A DNA stretch of 64,000 nucleotides from UBA1731 sp045595285 (lineage in GTDB: Bacteria; Verrucomicrobiota; Kiritimatiellia; RFP12; UBA1067): NCBI GenBank assembly GCA_045595285.1, contig JAZOAC010000027.1, positions 16,367 to 80,366 of the forward strand, in the 5' to 3' direction. Shown piece by piece: positions 25,545-33,467 of the stretch (its first letter is position 1; every line of letters begins with the position of its first letter). The notes under the pieces are model-generated. The model was not told where the DNA came from and searched no databases. It was given only the letters and a program-made list of their open reading frames with translations. Position numbers and translations under genes: made by a program.

Positions 25545-26786
25545 ATGGAACGTTTTGAGCTAGACGAGAAATTGCAGGATGAAATTCGCACCCGTGTGAT
25601 GGGTGAAGGGTTCATGAAGATTGTGCAGACCGTCCGCAGGAACGGGAAACTGTTCAAAATCGTGATGCGCCCCGTCATGATTGGCGGGATCCGCAAGTTT
25701 CAGGCTGAAATGACCGACGAGGGACAGGTGCGGGTCAAGAACTTTGACGCCGTTACCGCCGCGGACGGTCTTGAGGAGATTATAGCCCAGCGCGGCGCCC
25801 GTGAACTTCATCTCATGACAGCGACCGGCGATCTTCATGTGCGTGTCACAAAGAAGGGCAAGGCGCTGGTTTCGCGTTCTGCCGAGATGAACAGGTCAGT
25901 TACCGTACAGCCGCACGACCGCGTGAAAAGGCAACCTCTCACGTCATTTGACTCTGCCGCTTTGCTGAAGACGATCGGCATTGCGGACGGAGAAGGCAGG
26001 GTGCGTGCATCCATGCGCGGAAAGTATGATCAGGTTAACGAGTTTCTGCGGATCGTCGGCGATATGGTCGCAGAGGATTCGCAGAGGACATTCACGGTCG
26101 TAGACTGCGGGTGCGGAAAGGCGTATCTGACGATTTCTCTCTGGTTCTACCTGACCTGCGTAAAGGGGTTCAAGGATGTGCGAGTGGTCGGAATCGATCG
26201 GCGTAATGACGTTATATCGTCCGCCAGAAAGATGGCTGAGCGTCTTGATGTCGTGGACAATGTCACATTTGTCGAATGCGATCTTTCCTCCTCCGACCTT
26301 TCGTCGGCGCCGCCTGATGGGCTGGACCATGTGGACATGGTGGTGTCACTGCATGCCTGCGATACGGCAACGGACGAGGCATTGGCGCGCGGCGTGGAGT
26401 GGAAGGCAAGGTATATCCTGAGTGCGCCGTGCTGTCAGCATGAGCTTCAGCAGACGATCAACGGCGCAGGTGCCGTAGGCGCGAGGAGCGATTTCGCGGG
26501 TCTGCTGCGTCAGAACATTCTCCGGGAGCGCCTTTGCGACATCCTTACAGACGCGTTCCGTGCGATGATCATGCGGATTCTCGGATTCCGGACGCATGTG
26601 GTGGAGTTCGTGTCACCGGATGCGACAGCCCGCAACATACTTCTCAAATGCGAGTATGCCGTCAAGTCGGGACAGGCGGGGATCGTTGCCGAATATCTCA
26701 ATCTCCGTGACTACTGGAAGGTCACGCCATGGCTTGAGATGCGTCTTGCCAAGATTGTCGGCAAGCATCTGGCGAGATATGAATAG
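25545..26786 (+). CDS. SAM-dependent methyltransferase with METTL25-like C-terminal motif
   Basis: This is a 413-residue protein. Residues 1-150 are an uncharacterised basic domain. The SAM fold begins with FTVVDCGCGKAYLTI (about 184), then VVGIDRRNDVI, FVECDLSS and VVSLHACDTATD. SAPCCQHELQ (about 295) resembles the CCxHxL motif of the PF13679 methyltransferases, which include METTL25/GSTCD relatives. The target may be RNA or a translation factor; it immediately precedes epmA (11-base gap), which modifies elongation factor P. The link is inference. Confidence 0.78.
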   Translation: MERFELDEKLQDEIRTRVMGEGFMKIVQTVRRNGKLFKIVMRPVMIGGIRKFQAEMTDEGQVRVKNFDAVTAADGLEEIIAQRGARELHLMTATGDLHVRVTKKGKALVSRSAEMNRSVTVQPHDRVKRQPLTSFDSAALLKTIGIADGEGRVRASMRGKYDQVNEFLRIVGDMVAEDSQRTFTVVDCGCGKAYLTISLWFYLTCVKGFKDVRVVGIDRRNDVISSARKMAERLDVVDNVTFVECDLSSSDLSSAPPDGLDHVDMVVSLHACDTATDEALARGVEWKARYILSAPCCQHELQQTINGAGAVGARSDFAGLLRQNILRERLCDILTDAFRAMIMRILGFRTHVVEFVSPDATARNILLKCEYAVKSGQAGIVAEYLNLRDYWKVTPWLEMRLAKIVGKHLARYE

Positions 26787-26797
26787 GGCATCCTTCG

Positions 26798-27721
26798 ATG
26801 AACTTGGATGCGATAAGGCTGCGCGCACGTATAGTGTCTGCGATACGCTCTTTCTTTGATGGCCGAGACTTTGTGGAGGTTGAGACTCCGGTTCGCATAG
26901 CCGCCCCCGCACCAGAGCCTAACATTGATTGTCCTGAAGTCCTGCCGCCGAGGAATTTTGGAGGCGAAACGACATTTCTGCGGGCATCTCCGGAGTTGCA
27001 GATGAAGAAGCTTCTTGCGGCCGGGATGGAGCGCATATACCAGATAGGGCCATGTTTCCGTGATGGCGAAAAGGGGTCTCGGCACAATCCCGAATTCACG
27101 ATGATAGAATGGTACAGAAAGAATGCTTCATACCTAGATATTCTTGAAGATACTGAACGTCTCTACTCTTATCTGTCGTTACTTGATTATGGGGACAGAC
27201 CCTGCGTTTCTGGGGGCTGGCCTCATGAAATGTGTGAATCTAAAGGTGAATTCAAGAAAAATATCGAATTTAAACAGATGACTGTAAGGGATGCCTATTT
27301 GCGCTGGGCTCAATGGGATCCTTGGGTGCAATGGAATCAGGACCGTTTTGATTTTGATATGGCCACAGTGATAGAGCCGTCACTGAAGCCGCTTGGGGCC
27401 GTGTTTCTCATGGATTATCCACCTCAGGCGGCAAGCCTTGCGAAATTGCGCGGTGATGTTGCTGAACGTTGGGAGTTCTATGTGAATGGAATTGAGCTGG
27501 CCAACTGTTTTACGGAGCTGTGCGATCCGGTGGAGCAGCGTCGTCGCTTTATCGCCGCAAGAGAGGAGCGCAGACAACTGAATGAGGCGGATTATCCCAT
27601 TGACGAAAAGTTTCTTTCGGTGCTTGGTGATATCCCTTCCGCAGCCGGTGTCGCGCTTGGCGTTGATCGGCTTGTCATGACACTTCTCGGTATCGATGAC
27701 ATATTGCAGGTGCGGATTTGA
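26798..27721 (+). CDS. epmA: Elongation factor P--(R)-beta-lysine ligase
   Basis: This 307-residue protein is a truncated class II lysyl-tRNA synthetase without the anticodon-binding domain. Motifs are FVEVETPV (motif 1), FLRASPELQMKKLL, RIYQIGPCFRDGEKGSRHNPEFTMIEWYR (motif 2) and VALGVDRLVMTLLG (motif 3). EpmA adds beta-lysine to EF-P. Compared with the E. coli enzyme as I recall it, residues about 130-160 (DYGDRPCVSGGW onward) look like an extra loop of nearly 30 residues, AT-richer than its surroundings and containing the GGGGACAGACCCTG motif at 27191. epmB and efp are not in the window. Confidence 0.9.
   Translation: MNLDAIRLRARIVSAIRSFFDGRDFVEVETPVRIAAPAPEPNIDCPEVLPPRNFGGETTFLRASPELQMKKLLAAGMERIYQIGPCFRDGEKGSRHNPEFTMIEWYRKNASYLDILEDTERLYSYLSLLDYGDRPCVSGGWPHEMCESKGEFKKNIEFKQMTVRDAYLRWAQWDPWVQWNQDRFDFDMATVIEPSLKPLGAVFLMDYPPQAASLAKLRGDVAERWEFYVNGIELANCFTELCDPVEQRRRFIAAREERRQLNEADYPIDEKFLSVLGDIPSAAGVALGVDRLVMTLLGIDDILQVRI
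27191..27204. repeat. GGGGACAGACCCTG motif within epmA
   Basis: One copy of the window-wide short repeat, read here as YGDRPC, a different frame from the GTDP reading in murD. Its ends (GGG/CCC) can pair to form a mini-hairpin. Confidence 0.6.
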
Positions 27722-27983
27722 AATGGCATTGTTGAAGGTGCACAGAATAAGGATTGCGGCAGGAGAATCTCATACCGCAATGCGGTGTTCGCGTCCAGAG
27801 GCCTGACGGCGTCGCTCCACCGCATAGGGGTTGCGATGCTCCACATGCTACATGGAAAATGGCGGAGCGCCAACGGCATGAATATGCTATAATCTCCCGC
27901 AATGCCATGATGTGGGCAATCGCTGCATTCCGCTGACGGCGCGTGTGTACATCAGGTTCAATCACAAGAAAGGATACATCAAG
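27722..27983. promoter_or_regulatory. Leader and promoter region of the MFS gene at 27984
   Basis: TGCTATAAT (hexamer 27888-27893) is an extended -10 box giving a leader of about 85 bases. ACCGCA-A-TGCGGT (27774-27786) is a perfect dyad upstream. CAATCACAAGAAAG at 27959-27972 is identical to the leader of the gene at 15699, and its AAGAAAGGA overlaps the ribosome-binding site. Confidence 0.5.
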
Positions 27984-29222
27984 ATGCGAGTGGATTACAA
28001 ATGGAAGGCGTTGATTCTTCTCTGGGTGGCATTTTTCCTTCAGCAGGGAACCCGTCAGTTGTTTGGACCTTCTGTTCCGGCGATATGCGGTTCGCTCGGA
28101 GTTGACAAGATTGCGCTCGGTACGGTGGGTACTGCGTTTGCCATGGTTTACGGCATCTGCGTACCGTTTGCCGGCCTGACGGCGGATGTATTCAACCGCA
28201 AGTGGATGGTGACGATTGGCGTGGCGGTATTCTGCACAGGCATCTTCCTTTCCGGGTTTGTCGCATCTGTCGGCCTGCTGATGCTGACCTATGGCGTCCT
28301 CAACAGCTTTGGACAGACCTTCTACTATCCTTCGGCGACGTCACTGATCTCCCAACTGCACAAGGAGTCTCGCGCAACGGCGATTTCCATTCTTCAGCTC
28401 GCGTTGTACATAGGAATTGTCGGATGCGGCGGTTTTGCCGGATGGCTGGCCGGAAAGGGTGGAGACGGCTGGCGGATGCCGTTTTGGATTCTTGGCGGGG
28501 TCGGTCTGGCATGGGCAGTGGCGCTTGCCGTGTTCCTTCGCGACACAAAGCCGGACGTGTCGCACTCTGCGTCGGAGAAGCCGTCCGTCGGAGAGGCGCT
28601 CAAGTCGGTCTTCTCCAAGCCTACCGCGCTTTGCGTGACGATCGCATTGGCTATGATGATCTATGTCGATATAGGCTTCAAGAACTGGATGCCCACGCAT
28701 CTTCAGGTTGAGTTCATGGAATCCAATCCTTTTCTGCGCCAGTGGGCAGGCTTTCATGCCGTATTCTGGCATTATCTCGGCGCCGCCATCGGCATTATCG
28801 TCGGCAGCCGCATTGGGGACAGGTTTGTGAAGGTGCGTCCGGGGATCCGGCTGGAAATCGGGATCGTGGGCTTGACGTTCGCCGTGCCGTTCATTGTATG
28901 GATGGCGATGACTCAGTCGTTTGCCGCGTGCTGCTTCGCCATGTTCGGCTTCGGCATATTCCGCGGCGCCTACGATTCCAATTTCATGGCGTCGTTCTTC
29001 GACGTTGTGAATCCCCGCTACCATGCGTCGGGTGTCGGCGTAATGATGTGCGTAGCGTTTCTCTTCGGTTCGCTCTCATCGACGCTTCTGCCTTTCATCG
29101 CCAAACTGACAGGCGACAATATGTCGATCAGCATGTCTTCACTCGGCGGTTTCTACTTCGCTGGTGCGGCTGTGATTCTTATGGCCCGCATATTCCACCT
29201 GCGTCGCGATCTTGTGAAGTGA
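27984..29222 (+). CDS. MFS transporter
   Basis: This 412-residue, 12-helix permease shows the loop 2-3 motif GLTADVFNRKWM and helix 4-5 GVLNSFGQTFYYPSATSLI. The central cytoplasmic loop carries RDTKPDVSHSASEKPSVGEALKSVF. It resembles glycerol-3-phosphate/anion symporter type MFS proteins, but the substrate is unclear. The ATG at 27984 with AAAGGA upstream is chosen over an in-frame ATG at 27912 that would add 24 residues of leader-like sequence. Confidence 0.85.
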   Translation: MRVDYKWKALILLWVAFFLQQGTRQLFGPSVPAICGSLGVDKIALGTVGTAFAMVYGICVPFAGLTADVFNRKWMVTIGVAVFCTGIFLSGFVASVGLLMLTYGVLNSFGQTFYYPSATSLISQLHKESRATAISILQLALYIGIVGCGGFAGWLAGKGGDGWRMPFWILGGVGLAWAVALAVFLRDTKPDVSHSASEKPSVGEALKSVFSKPTALCVTIALAMMIYVDIGFKNWMPTHLQVEFMESNPFLRQWAGFHAVFWHYLGAAIGIIVGSRIGDRFVKVRPGIRLEIGIVGLTFAVPFIVWMAMTQSFAACCFAMFGFGIFRGAYDSNFMASFFDVVNPRYHASGVGVMMCVAFLFGSLSSTLLPFIAKLTGDNMSISMSSLGGFYFAGAAVILMARIFHLRRDLVK

Positions 29223-29235
29223 TGGGTTCTGCGCT

Positions 29236-29721
29236 ATGGATGCCGTCTGTCTTGTTCTCGCCGTGACAGGTTCGAGCCTGCTTCTGGTTCTCGGCCTGCT
29301 GGGGTGCGTGGCCCCTGTCATTCCGGGGCCGGCGCTGTCGTACGCCGCCATGCTGCTGCTTCTTCCTACCCGTTTTGCGCCGTCTGTTGGCGAATGTGTC
29401 GCGTATGGCGTCGCCTGCGCAGTCGTACTGTTTTTGGACAGTGTCATTCCGGCGATGGGAGCGAAGAAGTTTAACTGTTCGCGCTGGGGCGTTGCAGGAT
29501 GCATGATCGGAACGGTTGTAGGCATGTTCTTCGGTTTCACGGGACTGATTTTCGGTCCGTTTCTCGGAGCCATGGCAGGGGAACTTGTCGCCGGAAAGAA
29601 TTTTCTGTCTTCGCTGAAGGGCGGATTCGGGGCTTTTCTCGGGTTTGTGTTTGGCGTGCTTGTCAAAGTCGTATACTGTGCGGTCTGTGCAGTATGGTGC
29701 CTGTTTGCGTTTTTCAAGTAA
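29236..29721 (+). CDS. DUF456 family membrane protein
   Basis: This 161-residue, very hydrophobic protein has about four to five helices. The pattern LGLLGCVAPVIPGPALSYAAMLLL near the N-terminus and GFTGLIFGPFLGAMAGEL in the C-terminal half are typical of DUF456. The function is unknown. It lies between the MFS gene (13 bases) and the LUD gene (12 bases). Confidence 0.85.
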   Translation: MDAVCLVLAVTGSSLLLVLGLLGCVAPVIPGPALSYAAMLLLLPTRFAPSVGECVAYGVACAVVLFLDSVIPAMGAKKFNCSRWGVAGCMIGTVVGMFFGFTGLIFGPFLGAMAGELVAGKNFLSSLKGGFGAFLGFVFGVLVKVVYCAVCAVWCLFAFFK

Positions 29722-29733
29722 AGGAGGTCTGAA

Positions 29734-30303
29734 GTGGATGAGATTTGCATCAATGTTGTAGCTGCGCTCAAGCGCAGAGGCTTTGAGGCCGTGTACTGCG
29801 CCACCAAGGACGAGGCTACTGCTGCGGTGCTTGCGGAGGCGGATGCCGTGCATCGGGTCGGCATGGGCGGCACGATGACAATGAGGGAACTCGGCGTTAC
29901 GGCACGGCTGGAGCAGTCGGGAAAGCTTCAGACGCGCGGTGCGGATTGCGATCTCTTTCTGCTCAGCGCCAACGCGGTAACCAGCGACGGACGTATCGTG
30001 AATATCGACGGCAACGGAAACCGTGTCGCGGCATCGATATCTGGGCCGAAGAAGGTCGTTTACGCCATTGGACGCAATAAGATCGTCGCAGGTGGAATAG
30101 ATGCGGCCATCGCAAGAATCAAGGAGAAGGCGTGCCCCCCAAACTGCATCCGTCTTGGAAAGAAGACGCCGTGTGCGGCGACAGGGAGGTGCGCTGACTG
30201 CGATTCGCCCGACCGCATATGCAAAGTGACGGCGGTGTTTGACCGACGCCCAACCGGCACTCCGACGACAGTGTACGTTGTCAATGCCGATCTCGGATAT
30301 TGA
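29734..30303 (+). CDS. LUD-domain protein (LutC-like)
   Basis: This 189-residue protein belongs to the LUD (DUF162) family: EADAVHRVGMGGTMTMRELG, LLSANAVTSDGRIVNIDGNGNRVAA and KKVVYAIGRNKIV are characteristic. The family includes LutB/LutC of lactate oxidation, but small standalone members have no assigned role. The C-terminus carries a cysteine cluster (CPPNCIRLGKKTPCAATGRCADC) that could bind a metal or iron-sulfur cluster. It starts with GTG behind AAGGAGG. Confidence 0.85.
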   Translation: MDEICINVVAALKRRGFEAVYCATKDEATAAVLAEADAVHRVGMGGTMTMRELGVTARLEQSGKLQTRGADCDLFLLSANAVTSDGRIVNIDGNGNRVAASISGPKKVVYAIGRNKIVAGGIDAAIARIKEKACPPNCIRLGKKTPCAATGRCADCDSPDRICKVTAVFDRRPTGTPTTVYVVNADLGY

Positions 30304-30313
30304 GAGGCAGGTC

Positions 30314-31603
30314 ATGAACCGACTTCTGCTCAAGAATTGCCGCATCCTCCTGCCCGATCATTCGGTCGGGAAGGGTTGCCTTCTGGTCGAAAACGGAGTG
30401 ATTGCCGCAGTCGGAGAAGTGCCTGACGGCATGCAGGTGTCTGAGACGAAGGATCTGCGCGGCGCGCTTGTGATGCCAGGACTGGTGAACGCCCATGGTC
30501 ATACCGCCATGACCCTTGTACGCGGCCTCGGCGGCGGATTGCCGCTCAAGCGTTGGCTCGAGGAGGCGATTTTCCCGGTGGAGGCCAGAATGACCCCCGC
30601 GGACATTGCGGCCGGCGTCACATGGGGCGTGATGGAGATGCTCGCCGGCGGTACGACTTGCGTCGCGGACATGTATGATTTTCCGGATTCTGGAGGCCGG
30701 GCATTCGAGAATGCCGGATTCAAGGCGAACATATGCCGTGTCGGGCTGAATTTCGTGGCGGGCAGGCTCGCCGAGTGCGTGGATTTTACGCGCAACTGGA
30801 ACGCTTCCGCGCACAAAGGTGTCGTGGCGGACGTGTGCATCCATTCGGAGTACCTTACCGATGCCGGATTCTGCCGTGAACTTGCCGCCGCCAACAGGGA
30901 ATTGAAGCGTCCGCTCCATGTGCATGCGTCGGAGACCCGCAGGGAGCATGAGGAATGCATTGCGCGTCACGGAAAGACGCCCATTGCGCATCTCGCCGAT
31001 ACGGGGCTCCTGGATCATGGCGCCTACGCCGCGCATTGCGTGTGGGCGACCGACGATGATTTCAGGATAATGCGTGAGCATGGTGTCACACTCGTCCACA
31101 ATCCGTCCAGCAACATGAAGCTGGGAAGCGGTTTCGCGCGGATTGCAGCCGCTCGGGAGGCGGGGGTTAACATCGCGTTTGGAACGGACGGATGCGCATC
31201 CAACGACAATCTCAACATGTTTGAGGAGATGCATCTCGCCGCACTGCTTCACAAGGGCATTGCGCGGGATCCCACTGTCCTAGATGCCGGCGACATCCTT
31301 GACATGGCGACGGTGAATGCGGCGCGTGCCATAGGACGTATGGATACGGGGCTTGTCGAAGTCGGCAAACGCGCAGACCTTTGCGTAATTGACCTGGACA
31401 GGCCGCATCTTCTCCCTGCGCTTGACATTCCGAATCTGCTTGTGTACAGCGTACAGGCGTCAGATGTGATAATGACAATTGTCGACGGTGTGATACTCTA
31501 TGACAGGGGCGAGTTCACTTCGATATACGCGGAGAAGGCGAAATATGAATTCCTTTCGGCCGTTCGCCGCATAGGTTTGGATATAATGACGCCTCTGGTT
31601 TGA
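30314..31603 (+). CDS. S-adenosylhomocysteine / 5'-methylthioadenosine deaminase-type amidohydrolase
   Basis: This 429-residue protein belongs to the TRZ/ATZ amidohydrolases. Metal ligands are in MPGLVNAHGHTAM, HVHASETRREHEE, HCVWATDDD and FGTDGCASND. LVRGLGGGLPLKRWLEEAIFPVE is typical of MtaD-like deaminases, which convert MTA, SAH or adenosine to the inosine forms. The ATG at 30314 with GAGG just upstream is chosen because it lies after the stop of the LUD gene; an earlier in-frame start would overlap that gene. Confidence 0.88.
   Translation: MNRLLLKNCRILLPDHSVGKGCLLVENGVIAAVGEVPDGMQVSETKDLRGALVMPGLVNAHGHTAMTLVRGLGGGLPLKRWLEEAIFPVEARMTPADIAAGVTWGVMEMLAGGTTCVADMYDFPDSGGRAFENAGFKANICRVGLNFVAGRLAECVDFTRNWNASAHKGVVADVCIHSEYLTDAGFCRELAAANRELKRPLHVHASETRREHEECIARHGKTPIAHLADTGLLDHGAYAAHCVWATDDDFRIMREHGVTLVHNPSSNMKLGSGFARIAAAREAGVNIAFGTDGCASNDNLNMFEEMHLAALLHKGIARDPTVLDAGDILDMATVNAARAIGRMDTGLVEVGKRADLCVIDLDRPHLLPALDIPNLLVYSVQASDVIMTIVDGVILYDRGEFTSIYAEKAKYEFLSAVRRIGLDIMTPLV
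31582..31587 (+). promoter_or_regulatory. Internal -10 box before the VWA gene
   Basis: TATAAT in the context TTGGATATAATG, inside the last codons of the deaminase gene. A start near 31594 would give a leader of about 25-38 bases. No convincing -35. Confidence 0.35.
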
Positions 31604-31617
31604 ACTCAAGGAGAGGA

Positions 31618-31635
31618 ATGGTGTTTCCTGTATGA
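31618..31635 (+). other. Possible 5-codon leader cistron overlapping the VWA start
   Basis: The best ribosome-binding site here, AAGGAGAGG (about 31608-31616), is followed by ATG at 31618, which opens the tiny frame MVFPV and stops at TGA 31633-31635. That stop overlaps the ATG of the VWA gene (31632) as ATGA. The VWA ATG itself has no ribosome-binding site at the usual distance. This may be a coupling minicistron or coincidence. Confidence 0.3.
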
Positions 31636-33302
31636 AGCGTTCTGACAATATGGATCTCCTGCTGCTGGCGATAGTGATATCTTTGGCATTGCATGCATTG
31701 CTGATGTTCTTTGTGGCGCCGAGAGTCATGAGCCAGGTGGGAGGCGTTTCTGTGGAGTCGAAGCGGCATCGCCGTCCACCAATGGCTGTGCGCAAATTTA
31801 ACGGCGATCCGCTCCGTGAACGGGCGAAGACCCTGCCCAAGGCAGATGTGCCTGCGCCGCGGTCCGCCCCTAAGGTCGGTTCTGTCGGCGGCGGTCATGC
31901 GCCTGCTGCGGAAGTTTCCGTACAGGTTGCCGTACCTGCCCCGCAATTGCCGATGCCTGAAGTTGTCACAGCGCCGGACGCAGTCGGTTTTGAACTTCCC
32001 AAACCATCGGCGGTGGACGTGAAGTCGGTGGTCGACAGTATGCCGCCCATGCCGATCGGCTCGCCCCCGGCCCCCGCGATCTCATCGTCCGCGGCCCCAT
32101 CGGCGGGCATGCCCAATGAATCGTTCCTTCCCGTACCCGGCCTTGCCGCACCGGCGCCGGAATTCTCTCTGCCGCAGATCTCCGAAGACTCGGATTCATC
32201 CTCTGCGATGGCAGGAGTCGCGCCGGCGAAGGCGATGCCGAAAGTCGATTACGTGTTCGACAACAAGGTTCTCGATGCCGTGAACGAGAGTTTCGTCGAG
32301 AAGGAGAAGGCCGCTGTGCGTGCGCTTCTGTCTGTTCCCGATGCGGTTCCGGTGGAGAGTGCGGTGAATTGTTCCATGTCCGCATGTCTCGATCCTGCAG
32401 ACCCGAGGTGGCGGTATTTCACATTGACGTTTTCGCCGAAGGCTGGTGTGGATGAACTTCCCGTCGTCCCAAAGGATGCAGTGATTCTCATAGACGCATC
32501 CGGCTCCATCGGTTCTGACCGTCTCCGCAACTGCCGAAATGCCGCCAAGGAGATTCTCCGGACCTGCTTCAACTCCGGGGACAGATTCAATCTTGTGGCA
32601 TTCCGCAACAGGTTCACATACGCGTTCCGGGAATGGCGCGAATGCGACGCTCCGTCCTTTGAGGAGGCGGACCGCTGGCTGTCGCGTCTCACGGCGCATG
32701 GCCGCACAGACGTGTTTTCCGTGATTCGCTCCGTGCTTACGCTTCCCCGTGACCCGACCCGTCCGCTGATAGCCCTCGTGGTGACCGATGGCGACGCAAA
32801 CTCGGGCGTGAGCGGCACGGCGGAGATACTTTCCCGGTTCACCGCGCTTAATGACGGACTCGTATCGGTTTACATGTATGGCGTCAAGAGGGAGGCGAAC
32901 AGGGAGCTTATAGACCTCCTGACGCGCGGAAACCGCGGCGAATCATTCATACATGAGGGCAGTCGACGTCGTGCGGGTGTCTCGATGGAGCCGCTTGCGA
33001 CGGCGTTCCGTGACCCTGTCCTTACGGATCTGCGGATAATGTTCGCCGCCGGTTCCATGGCGGAGACGTATCCGAAGCTTCTCAAAAACCTTTACCGTGG
33101 CGGAACGGTTGTCCTGCGGGGGAGGTGTCCGGCGCGTGTCAAGGAGTTGGTGTTCACGCTGCAGGGGCTTTCAGGCTCAAAGGCGTTCGAGTCGCTGTAC
33201 AGTCTTGACTTTGCGGCAGCCGAGTCTGCCGCCGCCTCACTGGTGGAGGATTGGCGCGCGGATCGTGTCATTGCCGGGCGACTGCTCGGACACGGCAGGT
33301 AG
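31632..33302 (+). CDS. Membrane-anchored von Willebrand factor A domain protein
   Basis: This is a 556-residue protein. One N-terminal membrane helix (about 8-29) is followed by a Pro/Ala/Ser-rich extended linker (about 65-200) that could span the periplasm as in TonB-like proteins. A VWA domain starts near 282 with an intact MIDAS (DASGSIG, Asp288/Ser290/Ser292) and VVTDGDANSG. The C-terminal 130 residues resemble the all-beta part that follows VWA in inter-alpha-trypsin-inhibitor-like proteins. It probably binds a protein partner through a metal ion. The partner is unknown. Translation may be coupled to a 5-codon leader frame. Confidence 0.82.
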   Translation: MKRSDNMDLLLLAIVISLALHALLMFFVAPRVMSQVGGVSVESKRHRRPPMAVRKFNGDPLRERAKTLPKADVPAPRSAPKVGSVGGGHAPAAEVSVQVAVPAPQLPMPEVVTAPDAVGFELPKPSAVDVKSVVDSMPPMPIGSPPAPAISSSAAPSAGMPNESFLPVPGLAAPAPEFSLPQISEDSDSSSAMAGVAPAKAMPKVDYVFDNKVLDAVNESFVEKEKAAVRALLSVPDAVPVESAVNCSMSACLDPADPRWRYFTLTFSPKAGVDELPVVPKDAVILIDASGSIGSDRLRNCRNAAKEILRTCFNSGDRFNLVAFRNRFTYAFREWRECDAPSFEEADRWLSRLTAHGRTDVFSVIRSVLTLPRDPTRPLIALVVTDGDANSGVSGTAEILSRFTALNDGLVSVYMYGVKREANRELIDLLTRGNRGESFIHEGSRRRAGVSMEPLATAFRDPVLTDLRIMFAAGSMAETYPKLLKNLYRGGTVVLRGRCPARVKELVFTLQGLSGSKAFESLYSLDFAAAESAAASLVEDWRADRVIAGRLLGHGR

Positions 33303-33421
33303 AGGACGTCCGGCGACCTTGATATTTTGTTGCGACCGTCTGGGAGTCGTCTCCGGGAACAAGGCCGCGGACAGGCTCGCGAAGAGCGGCTTTGGCGCCG
33401 CCAGGTTGTTCCGTCAACGGC

Positions 33422-33462
33422 GGCATGTTGAACTGGGCCGGGATGCCACGCAGTTTTTTTTT
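33422..33462 (+). terminator. Possible terminator after the VWA gene
   Basis: GGCAT (33422-33426) pairs with ATGCC (33443-33447), and a run of nine T follows at 33454-33462. The stem is short and the loop long, so the T-run is the main evidence. It sits between the convergent VWA and SLC12-like genes. Confidence 0.4.
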
Positions 33463-33467
33463 GAGCG

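Noticed and set aside
33303..33467. A small gene after the VWA gene
   Set aside because: The only open frames have no ribosome-binding site and run from inside the VWA gene; a T-run suggests a terminator instead.
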